Shown here piece after piece: positions 10,501 through 19,790 of a stretch of 64,000 nucleotides of DNA. Origin of the DNA: Anaerobiospirillum sp. NML120449 (GTDB lineage: Bacteria; Pseudomonadota; Gammaproteobacteria; Enterobacterales; Succinivibrionaceae). Position 1 is the first letter of the stretch. Each line of letters begins with the position of its first letter. The stretch covers positions 124,001 to 188,000 of the forward strand of contig NZ_JALKIL010000003.1 in NCBI RefSeq assembly GCF_023051105.1, given 5' to 3'. Below the pieces are notes generated by a model that was given only the letters and a program-made list of their open reading frames with translations, searched no databases and was not told the DNA's origin. The position numbers and the translations under genes are program-made.

Positions 10501-13166
10501 TCCATGGCGGCAAGGCGCTGTGCAGCTGCCTGACCGTCACTGGCGGCAATCTCACCAATCTCCGAGAGTCTGACTACGGCTTTTTCTACCTGAGACTGGG
10601 ACACGGTCTTAAAGCTGTCGCCCATCAGGGCACTGACAGCAAAACGGCTTACTATCAGGCGCTTGTCTGAGATACCGTGAATACGGTTGTAGTAGACCGA
10701 GCAGGCCGGATTGTTAATGGCAATAACAGTAAGATTGATGATCTGACGCAGAGCCATTTCATAATTACGGTGCTGACAGACATAGCGGCGAATATTGGAC
10801 AGAGTGACCTTTTCACCCAGCAGACGACAGCACTCAACGGCGGCGCTTACGGCCATAATGGCATAGTCCTTAAAGACGCTGTCAGGACCGTCAATCAGGG
10901 TTTTCAGACGCGAACCGATTTCCGAAGCGCGCTCAAAAGTTGCTGTAGGATTAATTCCTCTGTTGATTTCATCAAAGAGACGGTCATCAAGCCTGGTATC
11001 ATAAATAGTATTGTCATAGCCATTACTGCTGTCTGTGCGCAGGGATCTGAGCTGGGCTATGCCCTTAAGAAAGTCGCTGTCAGGCATGAGATCAGAGCCG
11101 TCAATCACCACTCTTGCTCCCGGACCGACGGCTGCCTGTCCGGCAGCAGACTGGTCAGCGTTCAGTGATCCGGTTAAAGGCGATCCTGAATCATGATGCT
11201 TTCCATAAGTACTAATATTGCGACCACTCTGAGATTCCCGGCCATCATAAATGGATTGCTCTGTGTTCAGCACTTCGCTGTGCTCACAGCTCCAGGAGCG
11301 GGCGCCGTCAGCTGAGCTGTCCTGTTGTCTGTTATCAGCCATGGTGCTGCCATGGACTTCTTCGTGCCATGCAGCAATGAGACGGGATGAGGCACGTCCG
11401 CAGCGCTCCAGACCGGCAGCATCATAGTGCTCGGCGCTTACCAGACTTGACAGTCCTTTGCGAACTCTTGAGTTGGCAGCAAGCTCAAAAGCGCTCATAG
11501 GGGCTATGTTCATGGTCTTACTGGTAATTACTGCATTGTCAAAGGCCTGAGGTACAGAGGCCACACCTGTGCTTGCTGAAGCAAAGGCACGGCCGCGCTC
11601 ACTGTTAAGGGAAGGAGCTGCCGGGCGGCCCACATCAAGGCATACCATATTCTCAAGGGGCTCACGCTCAGCGGCGCGGGCGGCCCTGATAAGGGACATC
11701 TGCAGATCACGATCGCCCTTTGGGTCGAGCACAATTACGGTATCGCCACGCATAATGGCCTGAGATACCAGCAAATCAAAGAAACGGGTCTTGCCCGAAC
11801 CTGTAGTACCCAGCAGCAGAGTATGACCAGCAAGATCACGTACGGGAACTACAATAGGCTCATAGCCGTCATCGCAGGCCACAGCATGAATATCAGGCGA
11901 TCCATTGGTGCCAAAAGGCGAAGGATTATTGCCTGCCTCCATTATGTGCATGAGGGCACGGGTATGACGGGGCAGCCACTCAAAACCAAAGCCATACAGG
12001 CAGAGATCAGAGGGCAGAACCTGTGCTTTGGCGTTAACTGCAGGCAGCATTGCCGTGCCATCAAGAGCAGCGCCCTGAGCGCCATAAGGATCACTGGCTC
12101 CACCAGCGGCAAAGGCTGATCCCTGCTGTGATGCCCAGGAGCGGGCAGCTCCCTGTTGTGATGACCAGGAGCTGGCAACTTCCTTAATGGCGGCGCTGAC
12201 AGCAGCGCCCTGAGACAGACTGCCACCGGCACGCTCACGAGCCTGACGCACGGCCTGAGCAGCTTCTTCACCGCAGGCACCGGCCTCGATACTCAGTTCC
12301 TGGGCCCGTACTGCCAGAGTCTGAGCAATGGCTTCCATGGTCATAAGGCGTCCGGCATAGACGGGCTGGTCACAAAGCAATGGAACACTCAGACTTTTGA
12401 TATGACCGCTGTTGATAATTGTGCGGCCTGCCTGAGCAGATGCTGAGCCTGGTGCACGCTGTGCAGCCAGTACGCCCTGAGCAATGATGTAATCCTCTAC
12501 TGTTACCGGAGTGCTCATAATCATACGGCCACTCTTATGGCCACCATTGGCAATATAGGCTTGCAGATTGTGCTCCTGCTCTGCTTTGAGCAAATCACCG
12601 GCAAGCCCCTCGCCAGCACTTGCACCGGCACGGGCACTGGCACCGTCACAGGAACTGGCACCAGCACGTGCACTTGCACCGGAGGCGGCACTTACGCTGC
12701 CGGACTTTACGCCCTGACAGGCTGCCTCAAGGCGGGCGGCTCTGATGCGATCAGCTGCTACGGTTTCAGGGGTGCGGGCCCGCCATGATAAAGACAGGCG
12801 TAAAGGGGTGAACAGAACACGTCCCTGCAGATATGAACGGTAAGAACGCTGTGCCAGCATGGGAGAGTTGAGCACAGCCGAACCAGGGCCCATACCTACT
12901 CGTGGCAGGGTTACCACGTAAAGATACAGAGCCTGCATGATAATGACAAAGAGCAGGCCCATACCGGCAGTTGCTTCAAGCATGAAGGCAACCAGTACCA
13001 GCAGCGCACTGACCAGAGCAAGGCCGGTAACCACTCTAATGGAGGCAACATTATCAAGGCCATGGCCAAGCAGCATGTCATCACGATGATAGTGGCCATC
13101 GGAGTTAATGCGCGATGAAAACAAGAAACCCAGCGCCTTGTTCAGATATTTAACATGGGCAAACAT
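7542..13166 (-). CDS. TraD-type coupling ATPase (SXT/ICE subfamily) with extra C-terminal membrane domain
   Basis: Coupling proteins of this family (VirD4/TraD) link a DNA-processing complex to the type IV secretion channel and drive DNA export using ATP at the inner membrane. Two hydrophobic helices lie at about residues 40-85. The Walker A motif GTTGSGKTR is near residue 453, followed by VIVLDPKGDRDL. Walker B (ISVFIDEASEL) is near 1160, followed by the conserved NITIATQST segment. The spacing between Walker A and B, about 700 residues, is far longer than usual and is filled by Ser/Ala/Asp-rich inserts. After residue 1300 there is a disordered stretch of about 350 residues. The last 200 residues form several hydrophobic helices. 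In SXT-like elements a separate small membrane protein (DUF4400 type) follows traD, so the tail may be that gene fused in frame; this is an inference from gene order, with only weak sequence resemblance. The start has GGGGAG eight bases upstream. Confidence 0.85.
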   Translation of the reverse strand: MFAHVKYLNKALGFLFSSRINSDGHYHRDDMLLGHGLDNVASIRVVTGLALVSALLVLVAFMLEATAGMGLLFVIIMQALYLYVVTLPRVGMGPGSAVLNSPMLAQRSYRSYLQGRVLFTPLRLSLSWRARTPETVAADRIRAARLEAACQGVKSGSVSAASGASARAGASSCDGASARAGASAGEGLAGDLLKAEQEHNLQAYIANGGHKSGRMIMSTPVTVEDYIIAQGVLAAQRAPGSASAQAGRTIINSGHIKSLSVPLLCDQPVYAGRLMTMEAIAQTLAVRAQELSIEAGACGEEAAQAVRQARERAGGSLSQGAAVSAAIKEVASSWSSQQGAARSWASQQGSAFAAGGASDPYGAQGAALDGTAMLPAVNAKAQVLPSDLCLYGFGFEWLPRHTRALMHIMEAGNNPSPFGTNGSPDIHAVACDDGYEPIVVPVRDLAGHTLLLGTTGSGKTRFFDLLVSQAIMRGDTVIVLDPKGDRDLQMSLIRAARAAEREPLENMVCLDVGRPAAPSLNSERGRAFASASTGVASVPQAFDNAVITSKTMNIAPMSAFELAANSRVRKGLSSLVSAEHYDAAGLERCGRASSRLIAAWHEEVHGSTMADNRQQDSSADGARSWSCEHSEVLNTEQSIYDGRESQSGRNISTYGKHHDSGSPLTGSLNADQSAAGQAAVGPGARVVIDGSDLMPDSDFLKGIAQLRSLRTDSSNGYDNTIYDTRLDDRLFDEINRGINPTATFERASEIGSRLKTLIDGPDSVFKDYAIMAVSAAVECCRLLGEKVTLSNIRRYVCQHRNYEMALRQIINLTVIAINNPACSVYYNRIHGISDKRLIVSRFAVSALMGDSFKTVSQSQVEKAVVRLSEIGEIAASDGQAAAQRLAAMEAEDEDGLHQDVEEMPSDDELLNELNGSSACSADLAGSSAGCGEGSDCADDDEDSSLNSRRSRRAYRRAHAASAAASGGEDGSAAMGAGFDMAAAMGGRLNVSSEGGASALDLDEMERQIESDALAAEERAAAVASKSKTKTVRSSAARPAALVALKEFYDWLTASGYVRSDTSMSQIFQVCLTNSLYFDKTTSSIRPSITGLTSGDLLELLSSEQPQASFRSIVRNNMIFYAGLHCLKDSNTGRNLGKLLLSDLAATAGQIIAGNINDHRRISVFIDEASELANEPLLQLLNKSRSAGFNITIATQSTADLAARMGSRDIAQQFIDNCNNVISLRVMNRETASVVTSGLPATSRTHINTSVSSSQVGSGTSSSISRGMMQEECEKFPPSMLSLLPNFEFVARFANGHFYKGFIPIIDRRGSGSFRPDLHTLQQWQEHAAQTAARSRSNFSDAPASASASAATASATAADAASASASSCPPDSDNRAAADSSGLTHTDKSTASSASDPVSPQDCRAALPADRASGSPVPDSASFFVPGPPDFAPAESPSLPASAASQRASCSQPWHGAQAHQPYLSDQALEESARHHGSAGLEHKAFEIDDPVGYRDGIAPFAINIEPVIRVSTAQNLTVMPLRDEDFLSMHISSSRMQAHSSADVIGSDGSTRAAAHGIGHGGIPEAPGATGHNCDDVIHELLSCDNPERPGCNDRVLVSPAPLTAAALKSTVPGMDRSCIASSPFSQQARSAAHDHNQAYAGSVNGSSHGSSDGRAHQGRQRSSMLTRAALLPVYVFRLVKSGCIRVIYALTALIFSQMLIRMYSLALEAGLILLMVLVPGMIIDDGQLDSLLSSSLEMGQSVTAYSAIALEVMLRGSGELSALLYEHTSFTDRCMAVWQVVSSSWQLPLTMAVTGMLWGHHVGLTSELHHRSLMGLRYFTRIRSPLNLVISALAVLMLWQGWLFCIEYTLVVLWLQCFIQAFALSCFFSRHSR

Positions 13167-13580
13167 CCAGGGTTCTCCCCGTAACTGTTATCAAAATGTC
13201 CTGCCTGCAAACGAGGCCTCAGACACTATGTGCATCAAAACACAAAGCAAAGCAAAATTATCGATCAAAGATCAACGTTCAACGAAAACTGCCGCAGGTG
13301 CTCACATGGTGTCAGCATGGAGCAGGCATGGATAAAAGCTGTACGAGCCAGGCCTGAGGCATTCGTACACATGAGTGCGTACATATGATGGCGTACATAA
13401 AGCGTACGTATGAGTACAAATGCATGACTTCGTCACCTGCAAAGGCATGTAAGAGCCCGCACTACGCCCATAAGCCATGACTGGCCTTTTGATCTGCAAG
13501 ACCATGGCAGCTCTGTGCAGCCATGACTCAGAGCAGATGGCTGAGCGACATAAGTTCAGGCAGCACAAGCCAGGCAAAAA
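13167..13580. other. Intergenic region with GTAC-rich short repeats
   Basis: This 414-bp gap lies between the Cys-rich gene and the TraD-like gene. At 13362-13425 the motif CGTACA/GTACGT/GTACAT recurs six or more times with partial dyad symmetry. No gene is supported. Confidence 0.5.
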
Positions 13581-14531
13581 TCAGCGGTCAGCGTTGACGG
13601 AAAAATAACGACGTCCCTTGCCTGAAACAGACACAGAACGCGAGGATGAGGCACGTGCGGCAGCACTGCCAGATGCACGTGCTGGTTCATAAAAACGGCT
13701 TGCTCTGCCGACGTTCAGATTACAGAAACGACGCCAGTTATCGGACTTGCCAGCACAGGTGCTCTGTAAAGCTGATAAGTTGAGACCTGAAAGAGCATGA
13801 GCATGTTCTGACAGCTCTTCATGGCAGGAGCTGCGTCTTACACTGTTGCTTACATTGTTGTTTACACTGCTGTTAAGGCCAGATAGCTTACCCTCAGCTC
13901 CGAAAAAGTCCTCAAGAGCACTGTAGATTACAGATAAGGACTCCCTCTTACCGGCACAGCCGCAGCCACAGCCAGCATCACTGAGGCTGTCAGCGCTACG
14001 CTCAGAGAAATATCCCATTCCAGCGTAATAATCATACTCACGCTCACCGCTGCAAAAGGCACCAGCATCAACATAATCATCGGCATCTGCGCAATGGTCG
14101 CAAGATGCGCTGCTGACAGAATCACAGTCTGCTCTGCCACAGCTATCGGGCAGATCATCAATCCATAAGCAGGTACAGACGGATTGTTCTTCATCTGGAT
14201 CGCCTGCACTCTCAGGCATGATGTAATCCCTTAACTCCATGCATTCGTCAGCACTTACAGCCTTAGAATAAGAGCTGTCTCCGGCTTCATAAGCGGCACA
14301 ACATGGTTCTCTATGCTCGGAACAACTGGCGGTGTCACCCTCGCAGCTTATGAGCTCGATGTCACTGACAACAGTTGTCACTGCAGTATCACCTGCAAAG
14401 TCATAATCCTCACAGCCATTTATGCTGTCAGCATGGATGATGCTGACGCGGTCGAGTTCAGCTGTGCTTACATTCTCAGACCTGGAATTGAGGCGATTAA
14501 GAGCAGAAATGAGGGAATTACGGGATGCCAT
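13581..14531 (-). CDS. Cys-rich acidic protein, unknown function
   Basis: The protein is 316 aa, with a good ribosome-binding site (AAGGAG, seven bases before the ATG). Residues 30-190 are unusually rich in Cys, Asp, Glu and Ser (CysX1-2Cys pairs such as CTC, CGCGC and CCAA), with more than 20 Cys in total. The last 60 residues are basic (Arg/Ser/Ala-rich, ending SGKGRRYFSVNADR). No signal peptide or membrane helix is visible. It is the first gene of the minus-strand block and lies 0.4 kb upstream of the TraD-like gene. An acidic Cys-rich body with a basic tail could bind metal or a nucleic-acid partner, but no family is recognised. Position makes a role in the same locus plausible. Confidence 0.7.
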   Translation of the reverse strand: MASRNSLISALNRLNSRSENVSTAELDRVSIIHADSINGCEDYDFAGDTAVTTVVSDIELISCEGDTASCSEHREPCCAAYEAGDSSYSKAVSADECMELRDYIMPESAGDPDEEQSVCTCLWIDDLPDSCGRADCDSVSSASCDHCADADDYVDAGAFCSGEREYDYYAGMGYFSERSADSLSDAGCGCGCAGKRESLSVIYSALEDFFGAEGKLSGLNSSVNNNVSNSVRRSSCHEELSEHAHALSGLNLSALQSTCAGKSDNWRRFCNLNVGRASRFYEPARASGSAAARASSSRSVSVSGKGRRYFSVNADR

Positions 14532-17079
14532 GTTTAACTCCTTACGGCTTCTTACTGGCTTTCAAGCCGTTACTGTTACGGGCACTTAGCCCACTTTTAA
14601 TTTACGTTAAAAAATCCCATATGACTGGGCTGATATAAGCTGTTTACTACCAGAAGACCGCCGCACCACGCTACCGACTCGCCGCACCACGCCACCGCCG
14701 TCGCCACACCACGTCACACCGCCCCACTCCACGCCACGCCACTACACCAGGCACACAAATGCTTATGTCATAACAGGCTCAGTGACACATGAGTCTTTGA
14801 ACAAAGAAGTCTTTATGCCAGACTCCCTGGGTTAAGGCACGGCTCGAACAGTACCTGAACCGCATATCACCTGGAATGGACATTACAGGACAGGACACTT
14901 TCAGGTCCGTGGAGCAGGTACAGTAATACTGTGAATACACGAGTGGTAAGGACAAAGGTCAGACTAAAGTACGGATACGGAACGGGTAATGGATACGGGT
15001 AAGGTATGAGTACAGTTGTACAGACTGTCATCTTAGTTATTAATGCTTTCCATAACGAAATGAACATTGTCCTGATCAGATATGGATAAGCACTGCCGCT
15101 GTTTGCCATTGGACCAAAACTGCTGGCAGTCAGCTGATAGCAATTAAATTTTCAAATTTTCACTGCCTGAGGCAGCACAACAACCTTTTCTTTTCTGCTC
15201 AAAAAATAATGACACCTGAACTGAGCATGGCCAATCAAAGCAATGACAAGCTGGGCTGGCATATTGAAGCCGGATTCAAGGATCCGCAAAAAGCGAACAG
15301 TTCTGATTACCAGTAAGCTGGAACAACCAGAGCTGGTATCAGATCCGCAGTGATTTCAGGATTTAATTTCAGGCATCACGACGCTGACAGCGTCTTACCG
15401 TTATCAAAGTTTTATGCCTTATCCCTGACAGAGGACAGGAACAGGCAATAAAAGCCGATGGCTTACTTTTCGTACAAGGAATACTTTCCATAACCAAAAA
15501 GGTTGTGGAAACATAATGAGCCCACGGTTCCGTGGACCATCTGCGGGCCGCGCAGCTGCGCTGTGCCACGAGATCTGAAACTTTCACAAAGCGACTCTGA
15601 TGGTAACTGAGCGCCCTTCAGACCTCACTGATTAAAGCATAGCCATGCTTTATTCATTTTAGTAATGAATCTGTCCAACAAGGCCTTTTTGCTCGCTGGA
15701 CTGATTTAATTAATTGCACACCCAGGGGGCATTGTCTATATCTATTTTGCAGGTGATGAATAAAACCATAAGAGACATTCGCATATCTATGGTACCTGCA
15801 TAGATAAACGATAAAATTTATCAACAGATTCTCAACTGGAGCACATTGTTAAATCACGATATACATGCCATTTCTCAATTGAAATATCGATGATAAATGA
15901 TAATAAAAAGCTCCAGCTGACAGTTTGAATTCTGATCATTTATCTCAGCCAAAAGTACCGCCAGCACCGCATCTTCCCGGCAGTAACTCACTAAGAAAAA
16001 TGTCCGCAAATGACAGAGCATACTGTCATATTGCACTGGCAAAATGACTGCTTATCATTCACCACCTGTCCATGCACCCACATCCGCTCAGCAGGCTCCA
16101 GAAACCACAGCAAAACTGAAATGGATGAACTCATAAACAAGCCACAAAAACAGCCTGTTTACCTGATTTATCTACCTTCCACTCAAACATATACGGAGTC
16201 CATTAATACCAGGAAAATCCCCCTGAATGCTGTCTATGCAGCTGATCTGTTATTGTTAAAAAATAATGGCATTACTGCCATAAAGCTTTACCTGGTTTTA
16301 ACACAGCAAATACCACCTGTGACTATATGTGACCCTCGTCACTAACATGCTATCTTCAATGGTTAAACAAGTGTGTTTTCGTGATGGCAAAGAAGAGTCC
16401 AGACGAACCGCAAACAGCCTGTATAAACAGCATATTACCGGGCACAATCACAAACGCATCAGAGCTTTTCTGCATCAGGAGAAAAGACAATGCAAAACAC
16501 TTTTGAAAACACAGCCATCCGTCTAATTCCCAGCACATCCCTCTACAACACACCTGCAGACGCAAAAAACCTCAGAACATAAGCAAGCACTCATATCCAT
16601 ACTGCTACCCATGCCTCACAGCCATGGCCCCACACCATGGTCACGCGCGCCTCCCTGCGCTCTGCCCCCACGCTCTGGTCCATACTCTGGTCCACGCTCT
16701 GGCCCCACACAATGCATGAATGTGGCTGGCAAATATTGATGATTCGGGCTTTTTATACCCTTGGGATGCTTCAGCCTGGTACAGGCTTCCTCTACGCCAT
16801 ACAGGTTCGTATTGCTGCCATATTTCATGATTCGTACGGCATTGGATTTACATTCTTGCCACCAATGGCAAGTTCATATGCTCGCAGGCGTAGCAAGCTA
16901 TGGATTTAAAGTACTTGAGCACATTTGAGCACCAGTTAACTTACACTTATTCATGTTATGCGACTTAGAAATATAGCCAGATCTCCATATGTAAGTTTTT
17001 GACCTTGACGGACAAAGCGCTTATTTATGCTCTTTATCTACATATTTTTTGCCTGCATCCTGCCCTTTACGCAAACTTA
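14532..17079. other. Long intergenic region, no supported gene
   Basis: This stretch of about 2.5 kb lies between divergently transcribed genes. It contains a CACCACGC/CGCCACACC-type repeat cluster at 14665-14760 and AT-rich sequence at 15600-16350. The small open frames here (for example 16010-16345 and 15369-15587) lack ribosome-binding sites and recognisable domains. The minus-strand block presumably has its promoter just upstream of 14531, but I cannot assign boxes with confidence. Confidence 0.5.
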
Positions 17080-17095
17080 TGGCATACCTGTTGCT
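17080..17095 (+). promoter_or_regulatory. Sigma54 promoter of first flagellin gene
   Basis: TGGCATACCTGTTGCT fits the sigma54 consensus TGGCAYRNNNNTTGCW at every defined position. It lies 123 bases before the flagellin start. The predicted transcript start is about 17106, just upstream of the conserved leader. Polar-flagellate gammaproteobacteria commonly use sigma54 with an FlrC/FleR-type activator for flagellin genes; the activator is not in this window. Confidence 0.85.
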
Positions 17096-17114
17096 CAATA
17101 TTGCATAACAGAAT

Positions 17115-17218
17115 TATAGAAAGGTCTGCTCAACTGTCCGAGGCAGACAGGCCTTGGAAAGTGAGACGGCCTTGTCTTATGTAAGGTCGATCTTTCTGCT
17201 TTATAAAGGAGAAAAGTT
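17115..17218 (+). promoter_or_regulatory. Conserved structured 5' leader of flagellin mRNA, copy 1
   Basis: These 104 bases are nearly identical to 18681-18783 upstream of the second flagellin gene. An outer stem AAGG/CCTT and an inner stem GTCTGC/GCAGAC form a hairpin at 17121-17155, and the ribosome-binding site AAAGGAGAAAAG lies close to the ATG. GGA motifs in TTGGAAAG and AAGGAG are typical of, but not proof of, CsrA/RsmA control. Confidence 0.65.
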
Positions 17219-18160
17219 ATGGCCCTGTACGTAAACACGAATGTCAGTTCGATTAATGCCCAGCGCAAACTCAGTAATGCGACTCTGAACCTCAATGTCT
17301 CCTATCAGAGACTGTCATCAGGTCTGCGCATTAACTCAGCTAAGGATGACGCCGCCGGTCTGCAGATCAGCGACAGACTGACCACCCAGATTAATGGTCT
17401 GAATCAGGGCAACCGAAACACCAACGACGGTATCGCCCTCGCTCAGACAATTGAAGGTGCTCTGGACGAAACCACCAACATGCTCCAGCGTATCCGTGTA
17501 CTGGCAGTACAGTCAGCCAATGGTACCAACTCCCAGAAAGACCGTGATGCTCTTCAGGAAGAAGTAACCCAGCTGTCTGAGGAAATCACCCGTATTGCAC
17601 AGCAGACAACCTTTGCAGGTCAGCTGGTCATCAACGGCAAATACACCAACAATAACAAGAACAGCTTAATTCCAGCCGATGGAAAGCTGGTATTCCAGGT
17701 AGGTGCTAACGCCGGCAACACCCTTACTCTTGACTGGGGCTCAGAGTTCACCTTAAGTGGCATCGCATCACAGTCTGGTATTACAGCTAAAGCCGACCTT
17801 GAAGATACAAATGCAAAGAAAGGCTTTACAAAAGATGCAGGTAGTGGAAAGATTCGCTTTGCTATCTCTACTGCATCCCGTGCCACCTATGTACTTGAAA
17901 ACATTGACAAGCTTATTCAGGCTGTTGACTCCAAGCGTGCTGCACTAGGTGCAATGCAGAACAGAATGGAGAGTACCATTCGTAATCAGGCTAATATCTC
18001 CGAGAATCAGTCTGATGCCCGTAGCAGAATTAGAGACACAGACTTCGCCTCTGAGACTGCTGCTCTGACCCAGAACAACATTATCCAGCAGGCATCACAG
18101 TCCGTTCTTGCTCAGGCTAACCAGCGTCCAACTATCGCTCTGAGCCTGTTAGGCGGTTAA
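17219..18160 (+). CDS. Flagellin, copy 1
   Basis: This is the structural subunit of the flagellar filament, 313 aa. The N-terminal domain (residues 1-140) begins MALYVNTNVSSINAQRKL and contains LSSGLRINSAKDDAAGLQIS, the canonical D0/D1 helices. The C-terminal domain (about 230-313) contains LGAMQNRMESTIRNQANI and ends in ALSLLGG. The variable centre is short, about 90 residues, so the surface-exposed D2/D3 domains are small. The ribosome-binding site AAGGAG is optimal. A sigma54 promoter, a structured leader and a rho-independent terminator make this a stand-alone transcript. The second flagellin differs mainly in the centre. Confidence 0.97.
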   Translation: MALYVNTNVSSINAQRKLSNATLNLNVSYQRLSSGLRINSAKDDAAGLQISDRLTTQINGLNQGNRNTNDGIALAQTIEGALDETTNMLQRIRVLAVQSANGTNSQKDRDALQEEVTQLSEEITRIAQQTTFAGQLVINGKYTNNNKNSLIPADGKLVFQVGANAGNTLTLDWGSEFTLSGIASQSGITAKADLEDTNAKKGFTKDAGSGKIRFAISTASRATYVLENIDKLIQAVDSKRAALGAMQNRMESTIRNQANISENQSDARSRIRDTDFASETAALTQNNIIQQASQSVLAQANQRPTIALSLLGG

Positions 18161-18190
18161 CAGTACAGATTTCTTTCTCTCTTTATCATC

Positions 18191-18215
18191 GAGGCGGGGT
18201 AACACCCGCCTTTTT
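18191..18215 (+). terminator. Rho-independent terminator of flagellin copy 1
   Basis: The stem AGGCGGG/CCCGCCT around GTAACA is followed by five T. The terminator of the second flagellin is identical. Confidence 0.9.
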
Positions 18216-18645
18216 AATGACCCTACACATTGAACTACGTCTATTTTGAAATTCTTTATAAATCGTTATGTATTACTATTTGTCAGTTTAATGTGAAATC
18301 ATTGAGAATGTTAGCAGCGAAGCGTCATCATCCTCCTTATCATGACTTTCAGATCAAACTATGCTCAAGCAGTCCTAAATGCTTTATGGTTCCTGTATTT
18401 AAGGGAATCTAAAGGATCATCTTGCCATGTTAGTACGGATTGAATTGCACAAAATGGCAAGGTTATAAAGAAACGCAAATATGTTCTGTCATTTTGCAGT
18501 CATTACTCTTATATAACAGCTAATCTGGCGTGTTTTACCCATAAAGTTACATCTATGTGGTATTTTCATGCAGAGAGACGAACGGCATATTAATGCCTTA
18601 CCTGCAGTAAAATTTTACCTATTTGCATAGATTTATGCGTCATAT
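18216..18645. other. AT-rich spacer between flagellin genes
   Basis: The sequence here is unique and AT-rich, with no ribosome-binding site or credible gene. It is not duplicated, unlike the flanking leader and terminator. Confidence 0.6.
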
Positions 18646-18661
18646 TGGCATATGCGTTGCT
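18646..18661 (+). promoter_or_regulatory. Sigma54 promoter of second flagellin gene
   Basis: TGGCATATGCGTTGCT matches the sigma54 consensus at all defined positions. It lies 122 bases before the start codon, nearly the same distance as for copy 1. Confidence 0.87.
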
Positions 18662-18680
18662 CCACTACTTTTAAGAGAAA

Positions 18681-18783
18681 TATAGAAAGGTCTGCTCAAC
18701 TGTCCGAGGCAGACAGGCCTTGGAAAGTGAAATGACCTTGTCTTTGTAAGGTCGATCTTTCTGCTTTATAAAGGAGAAAAGTT
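18681..18783 (+). promoter_or_regulatory. Conserved structured 5' leader of flagellin mRNA, copy 2
   Basis: This copy is nearly identical to the leader of the first gene. It carries the same GTCTGC/GCAGAC hairpin and a second, perfect stem GACCTT/AAGGTC at 18734-18753 that is interrupted in copy 1. Conservation of untranslated sequence over more than 100 bases suggests either recent duplication or selection on RNA structure. Confidence 0.65.
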
Positions 18784-19734
18784 ATGGCCCTGTACGTTAA
18801 TACGAATGTCAGTTCCATCAATGCTCAACGCAAGCTTAGCAATGCCACTCTTAGCCTGAATACCAGCTACCAGCGCCTCTCATCAGGCCTGAGAATCAAC
18901 TCTGCCAAGGATGACGCTGCCGGTCTGCAGATCAGCGACAGACTGACTTCCCAGATCAATGGTCTGAATCAAGGCAACCGTAACACCAATGATGGTATCG
19001 CTCTGGCCCAGACAATTGAAGGTGCTCTGGACGAAACTACCAACATGCTCCAGCGTATCCGTGTACTGGCCGTACAGTCCGCCAACGGTACTAACTCTGC
19101 TGCAGACCGCAAAGCTCTTCAGGAAGAGGTTACCCAGCTGTCTGCTGAAATTACCCGTATTGCCAAGCAAACCACTTTTGCAGGTCAGCTGGTCCTCAAT
19201 GGCAAATACGATAAAACCAACAATCCTAACAGTCTTATTCCAGCCGATGGAAAATTAACTTTTCAGGTAGGTGCAAACGCAGGTAACACCCTGGACCTCG
19301 ACTGGGGCATGGCATTTACCCTGTCCTCAATCGGCGACGCTGCAGGCATTTCAAAAAATGATGTTAAAGGAACTGGCGACAAAGGTCTGGTTTTATCTGG
19401 TGGTGCAGGTGGTGCTGCTGCCGTAGTACGTTTTGGTGTATGTACTGCTCAGGTTGCAACCAATACCCTCGCGCACATTGATGCCCTGATTCAGGTTGTT
19501 GACTCCAAGCGTGCCGGACTGGGCGCTTTACAAAACAGAATGGAGAGCACTATCCGTAATCAGGCTAACATCTCCGAAAATCAGTCCGATGCCCGTAGCA
19601 GAATTAGAGACACAGACTTCGCCTCTGAGACTGCAGCACTGACTCAGAACAACATTATCCAGCAGGCATCACAGTCCGTTCTTGCTCAGGCTAACCAGCG
19701 TCCAACTATCGCTCTGAGCCTGTTAGGCGGTTAA
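18784..19734 (+). CDS. Flagellin, copy 2
   Basis: This is a filament subunit of 316 aa. The N-terminal 150 and C-terminal 85 residues are nearly identical to copy 1. The centre (about residues 185-230) differs, with a Gly/Ala-rich GGAGGAAAVV loop in place of the charged segment of copy 1. The last 150 coding bases and the terminator are almost identical in DNA sequence to copy 1, while the 5' half carries many synonymous differences, which points to gene conversion at the 3' end. It has the same ribosome-binding site and a promoter of the same sigma54 type. It may form part of a multi-flagellin filament. Confidence 0.97.
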   Translation: MALYVNTNVSSINAQRKLSNATLSLNTSYQRLSSGLRINSAKDDAAGLQISDRLTSQINGLNQGNRNTNDGIALAQTIEGALDETTNMLQRIRVLAVQSANGTNSAADRKALQEEVTQLSAEITRIAKQTTFAGQLVLNGKYDKTNNPNSLIPADGKLTFQVGANAGNTLDLDWGMAFTLSSIGDAAGISKNDVKGTGDKGLVLSGGAGGAAAVVRFGVCTAQVATNTLAHIDALIQVVDSKRAGLGALQNRMESTIRNQANISENQSDARSRIRDTDFASETAALTQNNIIQQASQSVLAQANQRPTIALSLLGG

Positions 19735-19765
19735 TAATTACAGATTTCTTTCTCTCTTTATCATC

Positions 19766-19790
19766 GAGGCGGGGTAACACCCGCCTTTTT
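19766..19790 (+). terminator. Rho-independent terminator of flagellin copy 2
   Basis: The hairpin (AGGCGGG GTAACA CCCGCCT) and T-run are identical to those after copy 1. Confidence 0.9.

Noticed and set aside
15369-15587. Possible transposase remnant
   Set aside because: Too short and without a conserved motif that I can name; kept only as intergenic sequence.
16010-16345. 111-codon frame upstream of the flagellins
   Set aside because: No ribosome-binding site, no recognisable motif, and AT-rich non-coding-like composition.
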